Assembly (NCBI RefSeq): GCF_001514265.1
Contig: NZ_KQ948992.1
Location: forward strand, 62,001 to 126,000
Reading direction: 5' to 3'
Source of the DNA: Streptomyces resistomycificus
Lineage (GTDB): Bacteria > Actinomycetota > Actinomycetes > Streptomycetales > Streptomycetaceae
DNA length: 64,000 bases
Part shown: positions 33,828 through 41,331 of the stretch, in pieces
Numbering within the stretch: the stretch's first letter is position 1
How the letters are laid out: every line of letters begins with the position of its first letter
Made by a program: the position numbers and the translations under genes
Notes under the pieces: model-generated
What the model was told of the DNA's origin: nothing
Seen by the model: only the letters and a program-made list of their open reading frames with translations
The model's database searches: none

Positions 33828-33962
33828 CTGAGCACGATAGTTGTCGTCATTTCGCGTGCCGACCTGGCCTTTCTTGAGGCCCTGAGCGCGACATCTGTCG
33901 TCGGATTCGCATCGTTCCTGACGTGCTCAGCGCTCTTTGCAGCCAAGTTGTCGCCGACTTCG
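33828..33962. repeat. Left-end repeat array (putative transposase-binding sites)
   Basis: Site 1 starts CTGAGCACGATAG (33828). Site 2 starts CTGAGCGCGACAT (33882). Each is followed by TTGTCGTC or CTGTCGTC and then TTCGC. Site 3 (AAGTTGTCGCCGACTTCG, 33945-33962) keeps the inner half. TGTCG cores are 54 and 52 bp apart. An inverted copy of the outer core, CGTGCTCAG, is at 33922-33930. The right end has one matching copy and an AACTGTCGCC half-site. Confidence 0.65.
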
Positions 33963-34005
33963 AAGATCGCCTCCGTGCCAGGAGGCAAATAGCTTCCCTT
34001 GGGGC

Positions 34006-34464
34006 ATGAGCAAAACCGAGGGCGTATCTGGGTCGGCTGGCAATAAGGCTCCGTTTCCGTACGAGCTCGGTTCCCTGTGGTCCCCCCCGGTGTACATGGA
34101 TGGAGTGCTGGTGCCCGTCTCGCTGGAAGCGGGGCGGGATGCCCTGGACCTGTCCGACGGCTGGGCGAACCGGTGGACCGCGACGTGGAGGTACGCCGGG
34201 GACGAGGTGACGGGCCCGGTACGCCATCTGGCACAGGTCCCCGCATCGGGCCGTGGCCCGATGCGGGGTTTCACCTGGCGGCGGGGTCAGAGGCATCGGC
34301 CTGGCCTGGGACCGTTGCTGGCGACCGGGCGGCTGCACGCATTCGAGAGCCTCGAAGAGGATCAGTTGCTGGTGGCAATGGACGGGAATCGATGTTGCCG
34401 ACCGTGGCGCCGACCCGGAGGGCGACGCGGTACTGGGTCCCGACCGGCAATCGGCGCGAGGTGA
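34006..34464 (+). pseudogene. TnsA-like transposase endonuclease relic
   Basis: The frame from ATG 34006 runs 152 codons. Residues about 85-125 (FTWRRGQRHRPGL, TGRLHAFESLEEDQLLVAMD) match what I know of TnsA-like heteromeric transposase endonucleases of Streptomyces, including the helix with the first acidic catalytic residue. Sequence after VAMD becomes unrelated (NRCCRPWRRP), so the second catalytic Asp and the QxK part are missing. Truncated by frameshift or deletion. It lies directly inside the left end, where tnsA sits in intact elements. Confidence 0.6.
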
Positions 34465-34474
34465 CCGGTACAAA

Positions 34475-34640
34475 CAGAGTGGGTCATTCACCGCGAACCC
34501 CGGGACCGGCGGGTGGTGTACTTCCAGGACCCCGACACACACGAGTGGCACGCCCTACGCTGGACGGACCTGCCGCCAGAGGGCGAGATCCCGGCCTTCG
34601 GGGATACCCGGGTTGAAGAACTTCTCAACCGGAACCGGCG
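34475..34640 (+). pseudogene. Tail of a TnsB/Mu-type transposase (relic)
   Basis: The frame holding EWVIHREPRDRRVVYFQDPD, then THEWHALRW and EIPAFGDTRVEELL, resembles the Mu-transposase C-terminal beta-barrel segment. In TnsB-like proteins this reads as 'FQDP(D/A)T..W..L.W'. It is closed upstream by a TGA near 34462, so all of the catalytic core is gone. Its position just after the tnsA relic fits a tnsA-tnsB order with the middle deleted. Confidence 0.5.
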
Positions 34641-34723
34641 TCCACCCGAGACGACACTCGGGCCCTCAGCCCGCCCAGCCTCGGCCACCGACTCCGCCAG
34701 CGGCCCCTCAAGAAAGATCGAGG

Positions 34724-35590
34724 CTAGCAGCCATTCCGCTGGAGGCAATCAACGACGTCTGCCTGGGCCGCGACGATCTGCTCCAGAAGACGGGCGAGTT
34801 GGAACTGCAGCTGTTTCATCGCGTTGGGGTCGTTGTCGTTGGCGGGCATGCTGTCCAGCAGTTCGTTGATCTTCTGCTGCAGGTCCTTGACCTTGTTAAT
34901 CTCGTTCGCGCATAGCTCCGCACATCGTGTGCTGCCAATAACACCCTCGATGGCGTCGACTATGTCTTGAACGGCATCACGGATCTTCTGCGACAACAAT
35001 CGCATGCGATCCTTGAGACCTTTCAGCGTCTCTTTGGCTGCTCGCTGCCAGATCGGGTTGGAGGTGATGACGATGAGCAACGCCAGTATGAAGATGAGAA
35101 CAATGATCAAGGGAACCACTTGCACCGCCCCGAGCAGGGTCAAGCGGATGGGGTCGACCGGGGCGATGAGGTTCGGAACCGGGTTGGCAAAGCGACTGGC
35201 GCCGGCAACGCGTTCAGTGGGAGCAAGCGCGGCGAAGTCGCTGCGAATATCATCGAAATCGGCAGCCAGGTCGCCCGGCGTCCCGGGAGGCGTCGGCGCA
35301 GTCGGAATGGGGAAGCCTTGCTCCTGCACGATCGTCGCATAGAGACTGCTGCTGACTTCATCGAGCCGGGTGAAGCTTGGCCCTGACGGGTCGATCCTGC
35401 CATCGACCAGTAGGCCAGGATTCTGCTGTTGGAATTTCGAGATTGCCGCGATGGTCTTGGGACCGACCAGCCCGTCAACGTCAAGCGGAACGTGGCCTGC
35501 TGCGATCTGCAGATCGCTCAGCAGACGCTGCACCGCCATGACGTCGTCTGGACCGTTGATACCGCCCTGTCCGACAGATCCGTTGATCAC
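34724..35590 (-). CDS. Peptidoglycan-binding-like membrane protein (element cargo)
   Basis: 288 residues. An N-terminal PG_binding_1-like helical repeat (about 15-60: DVMAVQRLLSDLQIAAG, DVDGLVGPKTIAAISKFQQQ), a Pro-rich linker (about 95-107), one strong transmembrane helix (150-177) and a 100-residue coiled-coil/amphipathic C-terminus with Cys near SSTRCAELC-type positions follow. Base composition is clearly lower in GC than the chromosome around it and codon choice is more relaxed, so it was acquired. It is the only apparently intact gene in the mobile element. Function unknown; cell-wall anchoring is a guess. Confidence 0.7.
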   Translation of the reverse strand: MINGSVGQGGINGPDDVMAVQRLLSDLQIAAGHVPLDVDGLVGPKTIAAISKFQQQNPGLLVDGRIDPSGPSFTRLDEVSSSLYATIVQEQGFPIPTAPTPPGTPGDLAADFDDIRSDFAALAPTERVAGASRFANPVPNLIAPVDPIRLTLLGAVQVVPLIIVLIFILALLIVITSNPIWQRAAKETLKGLKDRMRLLSQKIRDAVQDIVDAIEGVIGSTRCAELCANEINKVKDLQQKINELLDSMPANDNDPNAMKQLQFQLARLLEQIVAAQADVVDCLQRNGC

Positions 35591-36332
35591 AGTGACCTCC
35601 CGAGTATGGGGCGCGAAGCAATTTCACGATCGGCTGCGAAAGACCAGCGGCTGCGAGAGAGTTGTCGTTTGCAGCAGGGACGGAATTGATGGCCGCCCTG
35701 AACCGACCCGGTGATCTTGGAGACTCGAATCATTGTGTTCTCTCTGGGACATAGTGCTGGTCGTAGTTAATGGCCTCGTATTCTGCGGTCGGGTCGATGG
35801 CCACGGCCAATGACATAAGACCCGATACGCTTCTTCACCTGGAGAGTGCTTCTTTCCGTGCAGCCAACAGGACCCTCGACAAGTCCTATCGTTGCAGTTC
35901 AGGAGCACTCTCCGCTTATTTGATCAAACCTCGGACACCCCACCATGTGAAAGCGCGAGGCTAACCAAGAGTTGGCTCGCTGTACGGAAAGTTGAAGGGT
36001 GGATCGGTCTCCGCTTGCAGGGCGTGCGCAAGTTGACAGCCGCCCGTCGAGGTGCAGTGATCTACTTCAGGGTCACGCCAAGTAAAAGTGATCGCAACTT
36101 TTGTCATCACACCGCTACTTGGGCGGCTCTCCCCAAGTCTCAGGATGCAGCGCACACATATTGAAGCCGTCATGGAAGGGCGACTGAAGCTGTGGCCTAG
36201 CGGGCCAGCTTCTCGTTCGTCACGGATGTGGAAGAATGCGCCTATACAACTCGCATTGGAGGAATTATGGCCAGCGAGGACTTCGCGGCGGTCTGGTGAC
36301 TGGGTGACGGCACTCAGTGGGTGCACTGAGAT
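35591..36332. other. Low-GC, mostly non-coding interior of the element
   Basis: About 740 bp near 53-55% GC by eye, with no convincing long gene on either strand. It contains the 48-codon frame at 35961-36107 and a perfect 7-bp hairpin CTCAGTG-GGTG-CACTGAG near 36312-36329, directly before the next ORF fragment. Otherwise I see only short open frames without family resemblance. Confidence 0.6.
35961..36107 (-). CDS. Possible 48-aa protein
   Basis: A compact frame in AT-richer DNA (MTKVAITFTWRDPEVD..., with CTSTGGC and a PPFNFPYSEPTLG end). The composition looks protein-like and unlike shadow frames. There is no clear ribosome-binding site, and I cannot name a family. It may be a small accessory gene or the tail of a broken one. 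Confidence 0.3.
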   Translation of the reverse strand: MTKVAITFTWRDPEVDHCTSTGGCQLAHALQAETDPPFNFPYSEPTLG

Positions 36333-36440
36333 ATGTCCGAGAACGAGTTCAAGCAGAAGGACTCCGAGTACTTCCCGCAAGGGTTCCGCATCACCTCACT
36401 CATAATCGACGAAGGCCGTTTCGCGGCCGTCTGGCATCCG
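36333..36440 (+). pseudogene. Fragment of a tandem-repeat (BTRD1-like) domain protein
   Basis: The first 35 codons (NEFKQKDSEYFPQGFRITSL, then EGRFAAVW) resemble the repeat found in bacterial tandem repeat domain 1 proteins, where 'GFR..SL...' ends in 'AAVW'. After VWHPV the frame enters unrelated sequence. The recognition is by memory of the motif and is tentative. A neighbouring DFAAVW ends at 36298. Confidence 0.35.
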
Positions 36441-36660
36441 GTCAGGCCGGTCCGGCCGCGTTTGGCTGGCTCGATCAGTGCTGGACGCTGGCCGGATCGC
36501 CGAGATTATGGGCCGCCGCTTCGGCGTCGACCACACCCGGGCCGGGCTGGACCTGCTGCCACGTTCGAAGATCCAGCCGGGCAGGGCGATGCGGTTGCCG
36601 CGGCCGCTGCGCCGGGTCGCGACTGCGCCGACCTGGAGGATCTGCTGGCGAGGCGGCGTC
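36430..36660 (+). pseudogene. IS630-type transposase remnant
   Basis: AAFGWLDQCWTLAG in one frame continues as RIAEIMGRRFGVDHTRAGLDLL in the next frame (ORF from 36478). Together these match the winged-helix region of IS630-family transposases in Streptomyces (DQxWTLAR-I-VI-RRFGV-YT-AGLDLLLHR). A frameshift separates the halves, and the catalytic DDE domain is absent. Confidence 0.55.
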
Positions 36661-36742
36661 GATAGGCGGGCCCCGATATGGCGCTATCCCGCCGTGGCGA
36701 CGGGATCGGCATCCTGCTCGCCGAAGCTGGGCGTCGCCCAAG

Positions 36743-37560
36743 TCAGTTGGCGGCGCCCCGGCGAAGGCGACGCCGAGGGACGATGTCCCCAGAGATACCG
36801 AGGTGCGCGGTGGCCTGGTCAAGCTCCTCGGCCAGCAACTGCTCGCCGAGGATGGAGTCAAGGATTCGGCCGGCCTGGATCAGGCAGACGGCCGTCCAAA
36901 TGACGTCGTTCAGGCCACTCTCCCTGGGCTTGTTGCGCAGTTCCCAGCCGTCGGCCCGTGTGCGATGGAGATACAGCTGCGCTGTCTCTCGTGTGGTGTG
37001 GGAGTAGGAACTGAGGTGCCTGTAGGGCAGATAGCCTTCCTGCTCCCCGAACCCGCCATCAGGTCGGCGGATCTCGTTCGTCAGCCGGACGACCTCAGGG
37101 GCCGGGTGGGCGGTGCGTTCGTCGACAGCGGCACGGACCTTTGCCTCGACCTCATCTCCCTCGACATCCCACCCAGCTCGCTTCGCGTTAGTGATCAGCT
37201 TGAGGAGCTGGTCGTCGCTGTAGGCGTCAGATCGACGGCCTGCACCGCGGCGTCGCCGCCGTCGACGAGCCAGGCCATCGCCACCGCGTGCGTCATCAGG
37301 TTCCGCATCACCGGTGCGACGACGAACCCGCTACCGTTCTTGGCCGCCTCCGCCACCACGCGGGCGGAGTCCGAAATGAGCATCCACAAGCTCCACGCGA
37401 CTGGTGCCACTACCTCGTGTTCGCGGAGGAAGCCGATGCCGCCCACTCCGGAGGCCACCTGTCGCGGGCGGCCAGCAACTGGTCGATGACGTCGAGAGCG
37501 CGCCGGTCCGTGGCCTCGACATGCGCAAATCGGGCATAGCGCCAATCTGTGACGCCGCAG
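36743..37560 (-). pseudogene. DUF5677-like gene with frameshifts
   Basis: Three minus-strand segments in different frames join into one protein-like sequence. The first reads ALDVIDQLLAARDRWPPEW (near 37440-37500), and the second EHEVVAPVAWSLWMLISDSA and MRNLMTHAVAMAWLVDGG (37420-37230). The third is YSDDQLLKLITNAKRAGWDV, then EVVRLTNEIRRPDGGFGEQE and HLSSYSHTTRETAQLYLH, ending RRGAAN with TGA at 36743. Shifts lie near 37425 and 37220. The mixture of hydrophobic core and SYSHxTxE resembles DUF5677-type proteins. Inactive unless the frameshifts are assembly errors. Confidence 0.55.
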
Positions 37561-37672
37561 CCCGGAAACCGCCCCACAATTTCCGACTGGACCCGGATGG
37601 CGACAGTTGTCGTGCAAATGCCACACCTATCGTGCTCAGGCTCACGGTGCCGTGCAGTGGCATGGCGCACTT

Positions 37673-37698
37673 TTGCAAGCGGGTGCTTGCAATAGTTA
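37673..37698 (+). promoter_or_regulatory. Operator and -10 of the XRE regulator gene
   Basis: TTGCAAGC-GGGT-GCTTGCAA is a perfect 8-bp inverted repeat (37673-37692), immediately followed by TAGTTA (37693-37698). Its right arm abuts the -10, so a bound regulator would block RNA polymerase. Autoregulation by the XRE protein just downstream is the simplest reading. Confidence 0.65.
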
Positions 37699-37722
37699 GC
37701 GGGGGTGAGGCAAGGTGGGGGC

Positions 37723-38319
37723 ATGGCAACGCTCAACGTCGGCAATCTCGGTGAGTACATGCGCGAACAGCGGCGCAACGCGCAGCTGTCGCTCAGGCAG
37801 CTCGCCGATGCCGCCGGGGTGTCCAATCCGTACCTGAGCCAGATCGAGCGCGGGCTGCGCAAGCCGAGCGCGGAGGTGTTGCAGCAGGTCGCCAAGGCGC
37901 TGCGGATCTCCGCCGAAACGCTGTACGTGCGGGCCGGGATCCTCGACGCCGAGCGGGACCGGGACGAGGTGGAGACACGTGCCGTCATCCTCGCCGATCC
38001 CACGCTGAACGAGCGGCAGAAGCAGGTGCTGCTCCAGATCTACGAGTCGTTCCGGAAAGAGAACGGGTTCGAGATCGCCGTGACGGTGACGGGTGAAGGG
38101 CCGGAGACGGGCGAGGCCGCCGAGCAGAGCGGCGGCAGCACTCTCATACCGGAAACCCGCACGGACGACGGGCGCGAGTCCGCCGACGGAGCCAGCCGTA
38201 CGACGGGCGAGCACAAGCCCGCCACCAGCCGTACCCGCACGACCGGCGCGCGGAAGCCCGCGCGTCGCACCCGTAAGACCGGCGGCAACGACGCCGACCC
38301 GCAGCAGACGGCCAGTTGA
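37723..38319 (+). CDS. XRE-family transcriptional regulator
   Basis: 198 residues. The Cro/C1 HTH is at residues 8-65 (LGEYMREQRRNAQLSLRQLA and VSNPYLSQIERGLRKPS), a helical middle part ends near 130, and a Thr/Arg/Lys-rich, probably disordered C-terminus follows. ATG at 37723 is the conserved start. Regulator, HBHA-like gene and DUF2516 gene have the same order as the mycobacterial Rv0474-hbhA-Rv0476 cluster that I recall. It is probably autoregulated at the adjoining palindrome. Confidence 0.9.
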   Translation: MATLNVGNLGEYMREQRRNAQLSLRQLADAAGVSNPYLSQIERGLRKPSAEVLQQVAKALRISAETLYVRAGILDAERDRDEVETRAVILADPTLNERQKQVLLQIYESFRKENGFEIAVTVTGEGPETGEAAEQSGGSTLIPETRTDDGRESADGASRTTGEHKPATSRTRTTGARKPARRTRKTGGNDADPQQTAS

Positions 38320-38395
38320 GCCGGACCAGGGCACCGGCCGCCTGACTGCGGACCACAAACCCTCAGCCGAAAGCGAATCCGGGAGGACCATCACC

Positions 38396-39064
38396 ATGGC
38401 CATCACCGACGACCTGCGCAAGACCCTCAGCGACCCCACTCCGCTCTACTTCGCCGCCGGCACCGCCGACCTGGCTCTTCAGCAGGCCAAGAAGGTGCCG
38501 GGTCTGGTGGAGCAGCTGCGTGCCGAGGCGCCCGCGCGGATCGAGGCCGTGCGCAACACCGACCCGAAGGCCGTGCAGGAGAAGGCCCAGGCGCGTGCCA
38601 AGGAGGCGAGCGCCAGGGCCAAGGAGGCCCAGGAGAGCATCCAGGCCAAGGTCGGCGAGTTCATCGGCACCCTGGACGGCGACCTGAAGAAGCTCAGCAG
38701 CACCTTCGACGCGGACCTGAAGAAGTTCGGCGAGAGCGCCCAGGACTTCGCCCTCCGCGGCGTCGGCGTCGCCGCCGAGTACGCCGTCAAGGCCCGCGAG
38801 ACCTACGAGAAGGTCGCCGAGCACGGTGAGCAGACCGTGCGGACCTGGCGCGGCGAGGCCGCCGAGGAGATCGAGGAGCTGGCGATCGCCGTCGAGCCGA
38901 ACGCCGCGCCCGCCGCCAAGCCGGCGTCGCAGCCGGTCGAGGTCAAGGCCGAGCCGAAGCCCGCCGAGGCCAAGGCCGAGCCCGCCGCGGCGAAGAAGGC
39001 TCCCGTGAAGAAGGCCCCGGTCCGCAAGCCGGCCGCCAAGAAGACCACGCCGCCCGCGAAGTAG
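38396..39064 (+). CDS. HBHA-like alanine/lysine-rich protein
   Basis: 222 residues, ATG at 38396 behind GGGAGGACC. Residues 1-165 are a long amphipathic helix/coiled coil (KEASARAKEAQESIQAKVGE, GDLKKLSSTFDADLKKFGE). The tail from about 170 is PAK-type repeats (KKAPVKKAPVRKPAAKKTTP), the arrangement of mycobacterial heparin-binding hemagglutinin. In Streptomyces it is more likely a surface or lipid-associated structural protein than an adhesin. A hairpin terminator follows at 39087. Confidence 0.88.
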   Translation: MAITDDLRKTLSDPTPLYFAAGTADLALQQAKKVPGLVEQLRAEAPARIEAVRNTDPKAVQEKAQARAKEASARAKEAQESIQAKVGEFIGTLDGDLKKLSSTFDADLKKFGESAQDFALRGVGVAAEYAVKARETYEKVAEHGEQTVRTWRGEAAEEIEELAIAVEPNAAPAAKPASQPVEVKAEPKPAEAKAEPAAAKKAPVKKAPVRKPAAKKTTPPAK

Positions 39065-39086
39065 TCGGCGGCGGCAGACACTCCGG

Positions 39087-39119
39087 ACGGGCCGGGCACT
39101 CTCGGAGTGCCCGGCCCGT
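39087..39119 (+). terminator. Terminator after the HBHA-like gene
   Basis: ACGGGCCGGGCACTC and GAGTGCCCGGCCCGT form a perfect 15-bp stem with a TCG loop, 22 nt after the stop codon, followed by TTC. Confidence 0.88.
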
Positions 39120-39180
39120 TCAGCGGGTAGCGGGCTTGCGGGAACGGGTACGGTGACCGCGTAGGGACGAGCCGAGTCTG

Positions 39181-39534
39181 GTGGTGGACGTAGTGCTGAT
39201 GCAGGGGTTCGCAGGCTTCATGTGGCTGCTGAGCATGGCCCTGATCGTGTTCAGCGGTTTCGCGTTGATCGACGCCGCCACACGCCGTGAGGACGGCTAT
39301 CGGGCCGCCGACAAGAAGACCAAGCCGTTCTGGCTGATCATCCTGGGCATCGCCTTCGTGGTGAACCTGCTCTTCCCGATCCTGTCGTTCCTTCCGATCA
39401 TCGGCCTCATCGCGACCATCGTGTACATGGTCGACGTACGGCCCGCGCTCCGCAGCCTCCCGGGCGGTGGCCGCAGCCGCCGAGGCGGTTCCAGCAGCGA
39501 CGGACCCTACGGGCCGTACAACGGCGGACGCTGA
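39181..39534 (+). CDS. DUF2516 membrane protein
   Basis: 117 residues from a GTG start (MVDVVLMQGFAGF). Two hydrophobic segments lie at about 8-28 and 55-85 (PFWLIILGIAFVVNLLFPIL, PIIGLIATIVYMVDVRP), then a Gly/Arg/Ser-rich tail. It matches DUF2516 (mycobacterial Rv0476 type), again next to an HBHA-like gene. A role at the membrane is likely but undefined. Confidence 0.85.
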   Translation: MVDVVLMQGFAGFMWLLSMALIVFSGFALIDAATRREDGYRAADKKTKPFWLIILGIAFVVNLLFPILSFLPIIGLIATIVYMVDVRPALRSLPGGGRSRRGGSSSDGPYGPYNGGR

Positions 39535-39554
39535 CCGACCGGGCCGGGGGCGGT

Positions 39555-41051
39555 TCAGCCCATCCGGTCCAGCAGCACGACCGCCACGTCGTCCGTCAGC
39601 TCGCCCCCGTTGAGGTCGCGGACCTCGTTGACCGCCGCCCGCAGCAGCTGTTCGCCGCGCAGGCCCTCGGCGAGCTGGCGGCGGACCATGTTCACCATGC
39701 CGTCCTGGCCGAGCCGCTCACCGCTGTCGCCGACGCGGCCCTCGATCAGGCCGTCGGTGTAGAGCATCAGGCTCCACTCGGCACCCAGTTCCACCTGCAT
39801 ACGAGGCCAGCGGGCGCCCGGCAGCAGACCGAGCGCGGGGCCGTTGTTGTCGTACGGCAGGAGCTTGGCGGGCCGGCCGGGGCGGGCGATCAGCGGCGAA
39901 GGGTGTCCGGCGAGGCACAGGCCCGCGCGCCGGCCGTCGGGCGCGATGTCGACCGTGCACAGGGTCGCGAAGATCTCGTCGTCGGAGCGCTCGTGCTCCA
40001 GCACCTGCTGCAGCGTGCCGAGCAGCTCGTCACCGCACAGGCCCGCCAGCGTCAGCGCCCGCCAGGCGATGCGCAGCTCCACGCCGAGCGCCGCCTCGTC
40101 CGGGCCGTGGCCGCAGACGTCGCCGATCATGGCGTGGACCGTGCCGTCCGGGGTGCGGACGGTGTCGTAGAAGTCGCCGCCGAGCAGGGCCCGCGAGCGG
40201 CCGGGGCGGTAGCGGGCGGCGAAGCGCAGCGAGGAGCCCTCCAGCAGGGGAGTCGGCAGCAGGCCGCGTTCCAGGCGGCGGTTCTCCTGTGCGCGCAGCC
40301 GGCCCTCGGCGAGCCGTCGCTCGGCCGTGTCCGAACGCTTGCGCTCCACCGCGTAGCGGAGCGCCCGGCTCAGCAGCCGGCTGTCCAGTTCGTCGCGGAA
40401 GAGGTAGTCCTGGGCACCCACCCGCACCGCCTCGGCGCCGCGCTCGGCGTCGCCGGACGCGGTGAGGGCGAGGACGGCGTGCCGGGGCGCGAGCTCCAGT
40501 ACGTGTTTGAGCACGGCGAGCTCGTCGTCGGCGGCGGGCCCGCTCGGGGCGGGCAGCGCGAGGTCGAGCAGGATGCAGTGGACGTCGTCGGTGAGAAGCC
40601 GCTCGGCCTCGGTGAGGTTGCGGGCCGTACGGACGCGGATGGGCCGGCCGGCGGAGTCCAGCAGCTCGGGCACGACGGTTGAGCCGCCCGGGTCGTCCTC
40701 GATCACCAGGAGGGTGAGCGTGGGGCTCGGGGCGGCGGCGGGCGTGCCGACGGCGCCGGGCGTGCCGACGGGCAGGCCGGTCCTCGCGGCGGCGTCGGTG
40801 ACACCGGCCGTGGCCGAGGAGCCTGCTGTGGCCGTGGCGGCCGCGGTGCCGAGCGGGCCGGCCGCGGCGCTGTTCACGGTGTTCGTCTGGGCGGCGGTGG
40901 TGCGGCCGGTGTCCCCGGCCAAGGTGTTCCCGGTCGGGTCCGCCCTGCGCGGGGCCTCTTCCTTGGAGGGGCCTGCGCCTGAGGACGCGGCCGGCGCCTG
41001 ACCACTCTCCACGGCCGGGATCGCTCTCTGCCGCGGTACGGGTACGGGCAT
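39555..41051 (-). CDS. Receiver-domain PP2C (RsbU-type) protein phosphatase
   Basis: 498 residues. A 105-residue low-complexity Ala/Thr/Gly N-terminus precedes a response-regulator receiver domain (about 110-230, LLVIEDDPGG, phospho-Asp in ILLDLALP). A short helix links it to a SpoIIE/PP2C domain (about 275-497) with GGDFYD, MIGDVCGHG, LCLAGHPSPL, YTDGLIEGR and LTDDVAVVLLDR. Such proteins dephosphorylate anti-anti-sigma factors when the receiver is phosphorylated. The kinase partner and sigma target are not in the window. Confidence 0.92.
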   Translation of the reverse strand: MPVPVPRQRAIPAVESGQAPAASSGAGPSKEEAPRRADPTGNTLAGDTGRTTAAQTNTVNSAAAGPLGTAAATATAGSSATAGVTDAAARTGLPVGTPGAVGTPAAAPSPTLTLLVIEDDPGGSTVVPELLDSAGRPIRVRTARNLTEAERLLTDDVHCILLDLALPAPSGPAADDELAVLKHVLELAPRHAVLALTASGDAERGAEAVRVGAQDYLFRDELDSRLLSRALRYAVERKRSDTAERRLAEGRLRAQENRRLERGLLPTPLLEGSSLRFAARYRPGRSRALLGGDFYDTVRTPDGTVHAMIGDVCGHGPDEAALGVELRIAWRALTLAGLCGDELLGTLQQVLEHERSDDEIFATLCTVDIAPDGRRAGLCLAGHPSPLIARPGRPAKLLPYDNNGPALGLLPGARWPRMQVELGAEWSLMLYTDGLIEGRVGDSGERLGQDGMVNMVRRQLAEGLRGEQLLRAAVNEVRDLNGGELTDDVAVVLLDRMG

Positions 41052-41331
41052 CGTCTGGGTTCCTTCCCTCCCCCCGAGGGCATGGCAGGGCGAGGGGCCC
41101 TCGACCTACCGACGGGGACCATAGCGGTTGTCGGCACCGCAACGGAATGGCGTGAGCCACGCCGGACGGCCGCTCGCCTCTGTCATATGCCGCGTTCCCT
41201 ACCGCAGTTGGACAGGTCGGGGGTGGTACCGGGATGACGAACGTCACGTCCCGAGGGCGTTTGGCGGGGCGTTGAGCGTGGGCCAGGTCACGTGGCCCGC
41301 GTCACGGGCGGGGTGGAAACCGGGACAACCC

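Larger units (their letters stand above)
33828..37639. mobile_element. Decayed Tn7-like (TnsAB-type) element, about 3.8 kb
   Basis: The outer ends carry the same 13-mer in inverted orientation: CTGAGCACGATAG at 33828-33840 and its complement CTATCGTGCTCAG at 37627-37639. Similarity extends inwards (T/G-TGT-C/G-G-CATTT). Just inside the left end a diverged copy of the end sequence recurs with a spacing of about 53 bp, as in multi-site transposase-binding ends. TnsA-like and TnsB-like relics lie next to the left end. Contents have lower GC and several broken genes. I see no clear target-site duplication. The element sits 84 bp upstream of the XRE regulator start. Confidence 0.7.
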
